From Branchiostoma belcheri (lineage: Eukaryota > Chordata > Leptocardii > Amphioxiformes > Branchiostomatidae), in assembly GCF_001625305.1 (NCBI RefSeq), contig NW_017802492.1, forward strand, positions 669,090 to 733,089: a DNA stretch of 64,000 bases, read 5' to 3'. Within the stretch, counting starts at the first letter, position 1. Every line of letters begins with the position of its first letter. The notes beneath the pieces were generated by a model. The model ran no database searches. It was not told the origin of the DNA and worked only from the letters and a program-made list of their open reading frames with translations. Shown here piece after piece: positions 29,801 to 32,501 of the stretch. The translations under genes and the position numbers were made by a program.

Positions 29801-30530
29801 AGTGACTGACTGACTGTCTGACTTAGTGAGTGAGTGACTGTCTGTCTGTCTGACTTAGTGAGTGACTGACTGTCTGACGTAGTGAGTGAGTGAGTGACTG
29901 GCTGACTGTCTGACTTAGTGAGTGAGTGAGAGAGTGACTGTCTGACTTAGTGAGTGAGTGACTGACTGTCTGACTTAGTGAGTGAGTGAGTGACTGACTG
30001 TCTGACTTAGTGAGTGACTGACTGACTGTCTGACTTAGTGAGTGAGTGAGTGACTGTCTGTCTGACTTAGTGAGTGACTGGCTGACTGTCTGACTTAGTG
30101 AGTGAGTGACTGACTGTCTGACTTAGTGAGTGAATGAGTGAGTGACTGACTGTCTGACTTAGTGAGTGACTGGCTGACTGTCTGACTTAGTGAGTGAATG
30201 AGTGAGTGAGTGAGTGACTGTCTGACTTAGTGAGTGAGTGACTGTCTGACTTAGTGAGTGAGTGAGTGAATGAGTGACTGACCGACTGTTTCACTTAGTG
30301 AGTGAGTGAGTGACTGACTGACTGACTAACATTGTGTTGTTCTACTCCAGGCCCTGGACGCTCTGTTTGAGCTGGAGGGTCGGCTGGAGAAGCGGGGAGA
30401 GTACGAAGGCAGCTGGGCCATGGACGATCTGCGCAAAATCGGCGATCAGCTGGCCCACATCCGGGACATCGCCGTGCCTCTGGAACTCAAGGAAGTTCCC
30501 GAGTATGAGGCCGAGGAGACCTTTAATTAG
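1..30530 (+). CDS. Gene A: giant secreted multi-lectin mosaic protein (5' partial, 40 exons placed)
   Basis: Forty exons with GT-AG junctions join in one frame from base 2 to the TAG at 30528-30530, giving 2528 residues. Residue positions counted from the first codon seen: Cys/Trp modules 1-178, F5/8C 179-332, F-type lectin 347-486, C-type lectin 487-626, WSC 627-733, tectonin 762-1021, F5/8C 1022-1172, C-type lectin 1173-1306, hevein-like 1327-1385, F-type lectin 1424-1563, Gly/Ala linker 1564-1628, tectonin 1629-1895, F5/8C 1896-2048, C-type lectin 2049-2182, linkers 2183-2232, vWA 2233-2415, tail 2416-2528. Nearly all module borders are phase-1 introns, the classic signature of exon shuffling. 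No transmembrane segment is visible. A role as an extracellular glycan-binding or matrix/mucus protein is inferred from the domains. The N-terminus, including any signal peptide, lies outside the window. Not recognised as any named gene. Confidence 0.87.
447..746 (+). CDS. Gene A exon a2: Cys/Trp module 2 (complete, unnamed domain)
   Basis: The acceptor is ttctgtag before 447 and the donor is GTAAAC at 747. It is phase 1 at both ends and 300 bp long. Landmarks in order are [26 protein letters not shown], a [14 protein letters not shown] segment, QNGGQC and [13 protein letters not shown]. Four cysteines (GCW, KCY, GQC, TQC) and several Trp/Gly suggest a compact disulfide-bonded extracellular fold. 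The function is unknown. Adjacency to an F5/8C domain suggests a glycan-binding or adhesion context. Confidence 0.85.
   Translation: MPLESILPWDVGRTRRTEPSPLLRGRMAAWMDHTAIAEMPSTNATRWPKLRALAYFPCRTVGSAGRRSTHEAPTTSLGHQRSVKQTAREADGRIKSTES
876..1337 (+). CDS. Gene A exon a3: F5/8C (discoidin-like) domain I
   Basis: A single 462-bp phase 1-1 exon with acceptor ttacttcag and donor GTACGT. It carries hallmarks shared by all discoidin-like modules in the window: [22 protein letters not shown], a [10 protein letters not shown] strand, HDIKTFKVQ and [22 protein letters not shown]5/8C domains are beta-sandwiches whose loops bind glycans, lipids or matrix proteins. The usual pair of terminal cysteines is not present. 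This domain is uninterrupted here but split by an intron in copy III (19735-20564). Confidence 0.88.
1556..1597 (+). CDS. Gene A exon a4: poly-Gly linker
   Basis: A 42-bp phase 1-1 exon with acceptor tgtctttag and donor GTATGT. It encodes V, eight glycines, then ATLQC, and is a flexible spacer before the F-type lectin. It is nearly identical to the exon at 14701-14742, which sits at the same position relative to the second F-type lectin. Confidence 0.8.
1866..2285 (+). CDS. Gene A exon a5: F-type (fucose-binding) lectin domain 1
   Basis: A 420-bp phase 1-1 exon encoding one complete F-type lectin (fucolectin) domain. The key signature is present: His in CTHT, then 26 residues later Arg in NRRDCCSER, giving the His-x26-Arg-x-Asp-Cys-Cys-x-x-Arg sugar site known from eel agglutinin. 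Adjacent vicinal cysteines, [10 protein letters not shown] and a C-terminal [10 protein letters not shown] also fit. Binding of L-fucose-type glycans, usually with bound calcium, is expected from the family. Intron sequence as well as exon is almost the same as at 15014-15433, indicating recent duplication. Confidence 0.9.
2465..2795. mobile_element. Hairpin MITE in intron a5
   Basis: Long inverted arms: the left arm from about 2472 (AGCCTCCTTCGCAGACTTGT) pairs with the right arm ending near 2783, which reads as its complement. Inner arms with CCGCAG/CGGCATAGGTCG and the CCCGGCAAAGTCCCTCG stretch also pair. There is no transposase ORF, so it is a non-autonomous foldback element. An open frame across it (2494 onward) is accidental. 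Confidence 0.65.
2825..3099 (+). CDS. Gene A exon a6: C-type lectin 1, N-terminal part
   Basis: Enters in phase 1 after tgttcag and leaves in phase 0 before GTTACT. A short Gly/Ser leader (SAGSGGGGT) is followed by the lectin start [14 protein letters not shown], the helix region [19 protein letters not shown], and [20 protein letters not shown]. The WIG and GAW.YSDG strands are diagnostic of the C-type lectin fold. The sugar-binding half lies in the next exon. Confidence 0.88.
3586..3730 (+). CDS. Gene A exon a7: C-type lectin 1, C-terminal part (EPN)
   Basis: Phase 0 in, phase 1 out, with acceptor tattacag and donor GTATGT. It contains [21 protein letters not shown] and FVCQIG. EPN is the mannose-type specificity motif of C-type lectins. 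The second calcium motif is WDD rather than WND, which may still bind calcium. The intron falls at a different place from that in C-type lectins 2 and 3. Confidence 0.88.
3748..3827. repeat. Near-perfect 80-bp hairpin
   Basis: Left arm CCAAGCAGATCATACGGTGG pairs exactly with the right arm CCACCGTATGATCTGCTTGG, and inner segments also pair. It lies 17 bp after the donor of exon a7. Related sequence occurs near 3390-3440, so it is probably a small foldback element. Confidence 0.7.
4031..4437. mobile_element. MITE with 34-bp terminal inverted repeats
   Basis: The left arm 4031-4064 (AGGCCACTCCGATTTAATTT...) is the reverse complement of 4404-4437 with one visible mismatch. The interior is AT-rich with CGCGCG tracts just inside each arm and no coding capacity. 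A second member of the family lies at 39591-39975. Confidence 0.8.
4611..4775 (+). CDS. Gene A exon a8: WSC domain, N-terminal half
   Basis: A 165-bp phase 1-1 exon with acceptor tattctgcag and donor GTAAGA. It encodes a Gly/Pro leader, then [15 protein letters not shown], the usual opening of a WSC carbohydrate-binding domain, and [17 protein letters not shown] domains are cysteine-rich modules thought to bind polysaccharide. The mid-domain phase-1 intron is shared with the WSC of gene B. Confidence 0.87.
4810..4930 (+). mobile_element. SINE fragment (shared core)
   Basis: Contains GGTTCGAATCC, which resembles a tRNA B box, followed by the core CTTGTGCCCTTGAGAAAGGC and ACACGACTTTCCTCACTTCA. 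The same core appears in copies at 11680-11935, 13725-13845, 31912-32155 and 37235-37515. Confidence 0.6.
5134..5289 (+). CDS. Gene A exon a9: WSC domain, C-terminal half
   Basis: A 156-bp phase 1-1 exon following gtttccag. It contains [29 protein letters not shown] and WRISVYRL, the second half of a standard eight-cysteine WSC domain, followed directly by the donor GTAAGG. Confidence 0.88.
5725..5808 (+). CDS. Gene A exon a10: Gly-rich linker before propeller 1
   Basis: An 84-bp phase 1-1 exon with acceptor gttttacag and donor GTAAGT. It encodes Gly runs broken by EGGV and V, ending AVQAPEGLC. It is a flexible spacer between the WSC domain and the tectonin propeller. The antisense Pro-rich open frame here is a shadow. 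Confidence 0.82.
5946..6176 (+). CDS. Gene A exon a11: tectonin blades 1-2 of propeller 1
   Basis: A 231-bp phase 1-1 exon (77 codons). Two tectonin repeats are visible: [28 protein letters not shown] and [31 protein letters not shown]. Tectonin repeats form beta-propeller blades in fish-egg lectin, horseshoe-crab L6/tachylectin-1 and related innate recognition proteins. Confidence 0.9.
6480..7400 (+). repeat. AT-rich dispersed repeat ending in a CA tract
   Basis: Repeated TAAATTATGCAAAT segments are followed by a conserved block (GGTTCTTGAGTTATC, CCACTAGGGGGCCCAAACTC, ATCATTTTGAGGTCTCATCA), a CA microsatellite and AACCTTCTTGGCGAAGGTAA. The same order recurs at 25560-26680, and inverted at 62395-62790. 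No credible protein is encoded, although spurious open frames cross it. Confidence 0.7.
7484..7639 (+). CDS. Gene A exon a12: tectonin blade 3 of propeller 1
   Basis: A 156-bp phase 1-1 exon with acceptor gactctaag and donor GTATGT. It encodes one repeat: [15 protein letters not shown]...[15 protein letters not shown], followed by a short loop. The 77/52/77/54-codon exon pattern is repeated in propeller 2. Confidence 0.87.
7938..8168 (+). CDS. Gene A exon a13: tectonin blades 4-5 of propeller 1
   Basis: A 231-bp phase 1-1 exon (acceptor tataacag, donor GTAGGC). It has two repeats: [20 protein letters not shown] with NNDIWYREG, and [20 protein letters not shown] with RDQIWIRVG. Same length as exon a11 (5946-6176). 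Confidence 0.9.
8605..8766 (+). CDS. Gene A exon a14: tectonin blade 6 of propeller 1
   Basis: A 162-bp phase 1-1 exon (acceptor tttttcaag, donor GTAAGG) encoding one repeat: [22 protein letters not shown], then NIFRRQGIW. It completes a set of six repeats (2+1+2+1), the number found in six-bladed tectonin lectins. Confidence 0.87.
8829..9017 (+). repeat. GT microsatellite cluster
   Basis: Two GT/CGTGTG tracts (about 8829-8863 and 8920-9017) lie in the intron before F5/8C II. The Cys/Val-rich open frames through it are artefacts. Confidence 0.9.
9222..9674 (+). CDS. Gene A exon a15: F5/8C domain II
   Basis: A 453-bp phase 1-1 uninterrupted exon (acceptor tttgtttcag, donor GTCGGT). Landmarks are [47 protein letters not shown] and [22 protein letters not shown]. 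It follows the tectonin propeller directly and precedes a C-type lectin, the same order as in the second half of the protein. Confidence 0.9.
10169..10377 (+). CDS. Gene A exon a16: C-type lectin 2, N-terminal part
   Basis: Phase 1 in, phase 0 out (donor GTGATT). It contains [28 protein letters not shown] and [10 protein letters not shown]. The equivalent exon of C-type lectin 3 ends one base later in phase 1, so the intron has shifted by one nucleotide or been replaced. Confidence 0.85.
10428..10500 (+). mobile_element. tRNA-like SINE head
   Basis: TGGCCAAGTGGGTAGAGTGC and GTGAGTTCGATCCCCGG resemble polymerase III A and B boxes. No full cloverleaf with CCA or a paired acceptor stem is visible, so it is called a tRNA-derived repeat and not a tRNA gene. 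Confidence 0.45.
10870..11136. mobile_element. Foldback MITE (ACACAACCAAA family)
   Basis: The left terminal arm AGATAGGGGAATTCTTTTTA matches the complement of the right end at 11117-11136, and the arms continue through ACACAACCAAAGAGTCTCA. It has the inner motif GACACCGAAACGTCAGCGAG. A diverged relative is at 55801-56048. Confidence 0.8.
11477..11669 (+). CDS. Gene A exon a17: C-type lectin 2, C-terminal part (EPN, WND)
   Basis: Phase 0 in, phase 1 out. It starts [12 protein letters not shown], aligning residue for residue with [12 protein letters not shown] of lectin 3, then GEPNN, EDCVHYW, QWNDARC and YLCERG. EPN plus WND is the full calcium/mannose-type site. The acceptor (AATGAAG) has no pyrimidine tract and is preceded by an AATAAATAAAT tail that looks like the 3' end of a retroelement. 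Confidence 0.8.
11680..11935 (-). mobile_element. tRNA-derived SINE, minus strand
   Basis: On the minus strand it reads a B-box-like GGTTCGAGTCCTGA equivalent, the GTGCCCTTGGGAAAGGCACT core, the CTTTCCTCACTTCGCTCAGG block, then the 3' region ending near a poly-A stretch (poly-T at 11681-11691 on the plus strand). It is the same arrangement as at 31912-32155. Confidence 0.65.
12290..12570. repeat. Dispersed repeat, copy 1
   Basis: Shares several blocks with 19205-19680, including ACAGTTTTGTGAATGTGAAA, CCTCGTAGCA and TACTGTCATTGAGAT. Each copy lies in an intron of the duplicated half of gene A. The origin could be a retroelement 3' end. Confidence 0.55.
12738..13049. mobile_element. MITE with long terminal inverted repeats
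   Basis: GTTAAACTTTATTCCAACAC at the left end is the exact complement of the right end, and the arms extend through ACTATTTACAGGGATCAAATTTTC with one or two differences. The interior has no coding potential. It inserts 36 bp upstream of exon a18. Confidence 0.85.
13085..13144 (+). CDS. Gene A exon a18: Gly/Thr linker
   Basis: A 60-bp phase 1-1 exon (acceptor actattacag, donor GTATGC) encoding [20 protein letters not shown], a flexible spacer before the hevein-like domain. Confidence 0.75.
13519..13695 (+). CDS. Gene A exon a19: hevein-like chitin-binding (type 1) domain
   Basis: A 177-bp phase 1-1 exon (acceptor ctgcacag, donor GTGAGC). The cysteine order is that of hevein: RCG, GQC, PCCSP, NWCGIT, HHC, TC, GC, ending [12 protein letters not shown]-x-x-x-CG with the aromatic Trp is the core of the N-acetylglucosamine/chitin site of hevein (CBM18). 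The domain is mainly known from plants and fungi, with scattered animal members. Chitin or GlcNAc binding is therefore likely but inferred. Confidence 0.78.
13725..13870 (+). mobile_element. SINE copy (plus strand)
   Basis: Contains GCGGTTATAGCGCTGGCTTC, GGTCCCGGGTTCGATACTCA (B-box-like) and TTGTGCCCTTGGGAAACTTC. It is a diverged member of the family seen at 4810, 11680, 31912 and 37235. Confidence 0.55.
14195..14266 (+). CDS. Gene A exon a20: Gly-rich linker
   Basis: A 72-bp phase 1-1 exon (acceptor ctctgttag, donor GTAATG). It encodes a Gly run, [15 protein letters not shown] and a final Gly. Confidence 0.75.
14701..14742 (+). CDS. Gene A exon a21: poly-Gly linker (duplicate)
   Basis: A 42-bp phase 1-1 exon (acceptor tctctttag, donor GTATGT) with ten Gly codons then ATQQC. 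It is the duplicate of the exon at 1556-1597. Confidence 0.8.
15014..15433 (+). CDS. Gene A exon a22: F-type (fucose-binding) lectin domain 2
   Basis: A 420-bp phase 1-1 exon. The sugar-site residues are all kept: His in CTHT, then NRRDCCSER. The differences from domain 1 are few and mostly conservative (for example SNSE versus HTNM around the His, LGGF versus LSNF). It is probably an active fucolectin module. Confidence 0.9.
15498..15561 (+). pseudogene. Relic 3' end of an F5/8C exon
   Basis: It still reads [19 protein letters not shown] and ends in the same donor (GTACGT) as exon a3 (876-1337), but the first 400 bp and an acceptor are gone. The following 220 bp match the intron after exon a3, up to a TTTAG where the linker exon should begin but does not. 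It is a truncated third copy left at a duplication junction and would not be spliced in. Confidence 0.8.
16230..16424 (+). CDS. Gene A exon a23: long Gly/Ala linker
   Basis: A 195-bp phase 1-1 exon (acceptor cttgattag, donor GTGAGT). Repeats of GGAGCAGGT encode GAGG and GTGG units over about 54 residues, ending TVVIPADKV. It is an elastic spacer before propeller 2. The Pro-rich antisense and Arg/Trp sense frames are shadows. The tandem 9-bp repeats suggest that length may vary between alleles. Confidence 0.82.
17128..17358 (+). CDS. Gene A exon a24: tectonin blades 1-2 of propeller 2
   Basis: A 231-bp phase 1-1 exon (donor GTGGGT). Repeats: [20 protein letters not shown] with HDIYFRVG, and [20 protein letters not shown] with YKVYVRTG. 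It matches exon a11 in length and phase. Confidence 0.9.
17871..18029 (+). CDS. Gene A exon a25: tectonin blade 3 of propeller 2
   Basis: A 159-bp phase 1-1 exon (acceptor ccctatcag, donor GTAAAG) encoding [35 protein letters not shown] and a loop. Confidence 0.85.
18035..18310. mobile_element. Fragments of two hairpin MITE families
   Basis: 18050-18180 resembles the element at 34150-34432 and 50371-50620 (GCGGTTGGGGCGG, CCCCGCC, AGCTAGGTTCCCC). 18225-18310 matches one arm of the element at 58061-58303 (CCAACTCCCCTGGCAT, TTTCCAGCCGC). Neither is complete. Confidence 0.5.
18389..18643 (+). CDS. Gene A exon a26: tectonin blades 4-5 of propeller 2
   Basis: A 255-bp phase 1-1 exon (acceptor gactatag, donor GTAAGG). 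Repeats: a longer first blade with [15 protein letters not shown] and SVWYREG, then [21 protein letters not shown] and QIFVRIG. It is eight codons longer than exons a11, a13 and a24, the extra residues lying near its start. Confidence 0.88.
18967..19122 (+). CDS. Gene A exon a27: tectonin blade 6 of propeller 2
   Basis: A 156-bp phase 1-1 exon (acceptor gcgtgacag, donor GTAAGG) encoding [34 protein letters not shown] and a loop. It completes the second six-repeat set. Confidence 0.88.
19205..19680. repeat. Dispersed repeat, copy 2
   Basis: Shares blocks with 12290-12570 (ACAGTTTTGTAAATGTGAAA, CGACGTGG, CCTCGTAGCAATAAA). It fills most of the intron before F5/8C III. Confidence 0.55.
19735..19939 (+). 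CDS. Gene A exon a28: F5/8C domain III, first part
   Basis: Phase 1 in, phase 2 out (donor GTTTGT). It contains [30 protein letters not shown] and [12 protein letters not shown]. It is the only F5/8C domain of gene A interrupted by an intron. Confidence 0.87.
19974..20260. mobile_element. MITE copy inside the F5/8C III intron
   Basis: Aligns with 30570-30933 (shared AAGGCATCCAATG, AACTGGAA/ATATTCTGAAT, TTAGCACATTT, TTTCATA-TTTGGG, GGTACCC-AAAAATCA). It makes up about three quarters of the 371-bp intron and lacks a clear right terminal repeat. Confidence 0.65.
20311..20564 (+). CDS. Gene A exon a29: F5/8C domain III, second part
   Basis: Phase 2 in (acceptor AAATGTAAG), phase 1 out (donor GTAAGG). 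It contains [28 protein letters not shown] and [24 protein letters not shown], closest to domain I in its second half. Confidence 0.87.
21142..21351 (+). CDS. Gene A exon a30: C-type lectin 3, N-terminal part
   Basis: A 210-bp phase 1-1 exon (acceptor tgtatttag, donor GTTAGT). It contains [30 protein letters not shown] and [10 protein letters not shown]. It aligns closely with exon a16. Confidence 0.87.
21844..22035 (+). CDS. Gene A exon a31: C-type lectin 3, C-terminal part (EPN, WND)
   Basis: A 192-bp phase 1-1 exon (acceptor cctacag, donor GTTAGT). It contains [29 protein letters not shown] and FICERG. The complete EPN/WND calcium and mannose-type site is present. Confidence 0.9.
22071..22200. 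mobile_element. Small hairpin element (GCCAAAAAAGTTACTC family)
   Basis: The left end ACGCCAAAAAAGTTACTCAA pairs with the right end TTGAGTAACTGTTTTTGGCGT. The inner GATGCTACCTGAAACGT recurs at 1767, 14919 and 60720. Additional half-copies are at 22294-22318. Confidence 0.65.
22632..22682 (+). CDS. Gene A exon a32: acidic mini-linker 1
   Basis: A 51-bp phase 1-1 exon (acceptor tcttttcag, donor GTAAGA) encoding [17 protein letters not shown]. It is followed by intron sequence GTAAGACAACTGCACAATGT, which is repeated after the next exon. Confidence 0.75.
23126..23173 (+). CDS. Gene A exon a33: acidic mini-linker 2
   Basis: A 48-bp phase 1-1 exon (acceptor atctctccag, donor GTAAGA) encoding [16 protein letters not shown]. 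It is part of a tandem triplication with exons a32 and a34. Confidence 0.72.
23340..23390 (+). CDS. Gene A exon a34: acidic mini-linker 3
   Basis: A 51-bp phase 1-1 exon (acceptor atcttttcag, donor GTAAGA) encoding [17 protein letters not shown]. It shares VHET with exon a32 and the GGV start with exon a33. Confidence 0.72.
24143..24351 (+). CDS. Gene A exon a35: von Willebrand A domain, part 1
   Basis: Phase 1 in (acceptor cacctatag), phase 0 out (donor GTTGGT). It starts [19 protein letters not shown], with the first MIDAS element D-x-S-x-S, then [14 protein letters not shown]. vWA domains bind protein ligands through a coordinated metal ion. Confidence 0.9.
24809..24922 (+). CDS. Gene A exon a36: von Willebrand A domain, part 2
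   Basis: A 114-bp phase 0-0 exon (acceptor tgctgcag, donor GTAGAT). It contains [15 protein letters not shown], supplying the conserved MIDAS threonine. Confidence 0.88.
25132..25362. mobile_element. Foldback MITE, GCCGACGTTTCGATGACCGT family, copy 1 (cut by gap)
   Basis: Arms CACGAGCCGACGTTTCGATG and CATCGAAACGTCGGCTTGTG pair, with inner arms TGACTGGTTTGCTGTGCACT. The copy breaks off at the run of N. It differs by only a few bases from the copy at 26696-26958. Confidence 0.85.
25363..25382. other. Assembly gap (20 N)
   Basis: Twenty N lie inside the vWA intron at the inner end of a foldback repeat that recurs 1.3 kb downstream. The true length is unknown and the flanking order may be affected by the repeat. 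Confidence 0.99.
25560..26680 (+). repeat. AT-rich dispersed repeat, copy 2
   Basis: Same blocks in the same order as 6480-7400: TTATGCAAAT tracts, CCAAAAATCACGATGATCC, GGTTCTTGAGTTATCC, AACTAGGGGGCTCAAACTCA, CAGACA/CACA tract and AACCTTCTTGGCGAAGGTAA. Confidence 0.75.
26696..26958. mobile_element. Foldback MITE, GCCGACGTTTCGATGACCGT family, copy 2
   Basis: AAAGTTCTTTGATCACAAC at the left pairs with GTTGTGATCAAAGAACTTT at the right. The interior arms are the same as copy 1. Complete and non-coding. Confidence 0.9.
27008..27139 (+). CDS. Gene A exon a37: von Willebrand A domain, part 3
   Basis: A 132-bp phase 0-0 exon (acceptor tttcttgtag, donor GTAAGA). It contains [19 protein letters not shown], with the MIDAS aspartate in TDG, then [16 protein letters not shown]. 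Confidence 0.9.
27298..27445 (+). repeat. Tandem duplication of about 75 bp inside a hairpin-like repeat
   Basis: CAGTTCCATGTAATCACGCA through GGAATGCATCTATAGCAG occurs twice in succession. The surrounding 27190-27580 carries TTTCATCAGGTTGGTA and GTCACCGAAACGTTAG, motifs of the foldback families in this window. Confidence 0.7.
27732..27825 (+). CDS. Gene A exon a38: von Willebrand A domain, part 4
   Basis: Phase 0 in, phase 1 out (acceptor tatctttcag, donor GTACAT). It contains [20 protein letters not shown] and a final helix ending AVLEAVCK. The Cys matches the one at the start of the vWA module (PTCSAK), the usual terminal disulfide. Confidence 0.87.
28226..28331 (+). repeat. ATTC microsatellite
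   Basis: An uninterrupted TTCA tetranucleotide run in the intron before exon a39. The Ser/Phe/Ile/His open frame across it is an artefact. Confidence 0.95.
28475..28635 (+). CDS. Gene A exon a39: charged C-terminal tail, part 1
   Basis: Phase 1 in (acceptor tcctcatag), phase 0 out (donor GTAAGC). It starts [20 protein letters not shown] and continues with [15 protein letters not shown] and [10 protein letters not shown]. The pattern of charged and leucine residues suggests alpha helices. No family recognised. Confidence 0.82.
28764..30330 (+). repeat. Long TGAC/TGAG satellite in the last intron
   Basis: About 1.57 kb of tetranucleotide-based repeat: GTGA/GAGT at the start, then CTGACTGA with CTCTGACTGA, then a higher-order unit of roughly 28-36 bp built on GACTGTCTGACTTAGTGAGT. 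It occupies nearly the whole intron between the last two exons of gene A. Confidence 0.95.
30351..30530 (+). CDS. Gene A exon a40: C-terminal tail and stop
   Basis: Phase 0 entry after ttctactccag, 59 codons and TAG. It contains [38 protein letters not shown] and an acidic end, [12 protein letters not shown]. Helical heptad-like spacing of Leu/Ile may allow oligomerisation (inferred). There is no hydrophobic or GPI-type end. Confidence 0.86.
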   Translation, partial: ALDALFELEGRLEKRGEYEGSWAMDDLRKIGDQLAHIRDIAVPLELKEVPEYEAEETFN

Positions 30531-30569
30531 TTGATTGGTCCATTGTTCGACCGGTCAGTATATAGTACG

Positions 30570-30933
30570 TTAAAGGCATCCAATGTGATTTCAGAGCAGC
30601 AAAACTGGAAATATTCTGAATAAGGCAATCTTAAGATATATACACATGCTGCTTCACATTAGCACATTTCAATCAGTATTTCATATTTTGGGTAATTAAA
30701 ACTGCAGTAGCAAGCCCCAAGATGACTCCTTTATGTTAGGGATGGTACCCTAAAAATCAGCAAATGGTCCTTTCAGTAACCATTTTCCATCAGAATTTGG
30801 GGTATTTTTGCTCCATAATGGTAAATATACATTAGGATAGCGTGGTTTCAACTCAGTATGTAGAAAGTGACTAGAATATTGACAATGAAAATTCGGGTTT
30901 TCAAGCCCTAAAAACTGCATTGGATGCCTTTAA
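30570..30933. mobile_element. MITE with TTAAAGGCATCCAATG terminal repeats
   Basis: The left end TTAAAGGCATCCAATG and the right end CATTGGATGCCTTTAA are exact complements. It begins 40 bp after the gene A stop, so it probably lies in the 3' untranslated region. A truncated relative fills the F5/8C III intron (19974-20260). Confidence 0.85.
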
Positions 30934-31214
30934 GAACTGATTTTAAGAGTGACAGTAGTAGTGGTGCGGCATTGGCAAGTCTTGTTTCTTTTGACAAAAG
31001 TCACAAAAGTGATCACACAAGTAAACGATGCGAACTTAGTATAGAAGTTAAGCTGTAGCATAATCATAGGTTAACAAACTAGTTTTGAGCTGACCTAGCC
31101 TGTTATCACATATATGGGAAGTTAACAAATGATGCTTTTTGCTCGCTAGTTGCGTCACGCAAGTGGTTTGCTGGGAGTAACTATTGTAGAACCAGATATT
31201 CTGTAACAAGTAGT

Positions 31215-31668
31215 TTTCTGTTCAGCACTATTAGAGTTACTGTTCTCTTCAGCACTATTAGAGTTACTGTTCTCTTCAGCACTATTAGAGCTAGTGTTCT
31301 GTTCAACACTATTAGAGCTAGTGTTCTCTTCAGCACTATTAGAGCTAGTGTTCTGTTCAACACTGTTAGAGTTAGTGTTCTCTTCAGCACTATTAGAGCT
31401 AGTGTTCTGTTCAACACTGTTAGAGTTAGTGTTCTGTCCAGCACTATTAGTGTTCTGTTCAGCACTATTAGAGCTAGTGTTCTGTTCAGCACTATAGAGT
31501 TAGTGTTCTGTCCAGCACTATTAGTGTTCTGTTCAGCACTATATTAGTGTTCTGTTCAGCACTATTAGAGTTCTGTCCAGCACTATTAGTGTTCTGTTCA
31601 GCACTATTAGAGTTAGTGTTCTGTTCAGCACTATTAGAGTTAGTGTTCTGTTCTGTTCAGCACTATCA
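31215..31668 (+). repeat. Minisatellite, 27-30 bp unit
   Basis: About 16 imperfect copies of TTCTGTTCAGCACTATTAGA plus GTTAGTG or shorter variants. The repetitive Leu-rich frames on both strands are accidental products of the repeat. Confidence 0.93.
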
Positions 31669-31840
31669 GAAGCCATGTTAGCGAGATTCCGACATATTCT
31701 TCTACCTTTCATATACATTTAATTCTTGATAACTTCCAAACATACTTCGAGACTTTTCAGACCTGATTGGCCCTTTTCTGTAAGCCACACCACTGCACGA
31801 CTATGCTATTATCGCGGGGTGATTAGGCCAGTGTCTGGCA

Positions 31841-31846
31841 AATAAA
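31841..31846 (+). promoter_or_regulatory. Candidate poly(A) signal of gene A
   Basis: The first AATAAA noticed on the plus strand after the stop, 1.3 kb downstream. If used, the 3' untranslated region contains a MITE and the minisatellite. A nearer ATTAAA occurs inside the MITE. Confidence 0.25.
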
Positions 31847-31911
31847 ATTGGTTGTAGAACTCTGGTGTCATGTTTTTTTTGACAGGTAACGCAAGTGGCC
31901 CAAATATTTGC

Positions 31912-32155
31912 CACTTTTTTTTTATTCCAACATTTCATGACCAAACATGTCGACCGCACACTCAAGTTATATATCAACTTATTTTATGCCGCCACCAACA
32001 CAGACTACAAATACAGGACATGACAATACTCATTTTCACTTGAGGTAAGTGAGGAAAGTCGCGTAAAGTATCTGTAACAAGGGCACAAGATCGGTGGAAT
32101 GTCAGGACAGGAACCCGGGACCTCTTGGTTGCGAGTCGAGCACTTGCCACTTGTA
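31912..32155 (-). mobile_element. tRNA-derived SINE, minus strand
   Basis: Poly-T and TTCCAACATTTCATGAC at the left, CACACTCAAGTT, GCCGCCACCAACACAG, the CTTGTTACAGATAC core variant and a B-box-like GGTCCCGGGTTCC complement. It is the inverse of 37235-37515. Confidence 0.65.
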
Positions 32156-32501
32156 TGTTTCAAACTATGATGGCCGGTATCTTACCTTACCATTGCCTTC
32201 AACACACTACACATGGTTGAGGATTTTCTGAACTTAAGTATTACTGAATTAACAAGACATTTTATGCCAGCATGTTTACGGATAATCCAACCTCTTGCAT
32301 TCTGTGCCCGGTACATACAAATCTTGACAAAAAGTCGACCCAACAGAAATGATTTATTATGCTGGCTTGTCTTGTGGTTCGGTTCTGACAGTTTGACAAA
32401 TCGTCCGCGGTTAGCCAGGCGTGTGCAATCAGGTCAACGATGTTGACATCTGGGTTAATGAAGTGTGCAGAGAGTGCGCCAATACTCTGTTAGCACAAAC
32501 A

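Noticed and set aside
31181-31492. Leu-rich repeat-like protein on the minus strand
   Set aside because: Translation of the 27-30 bp minisatellite; no start, splice or domain support.
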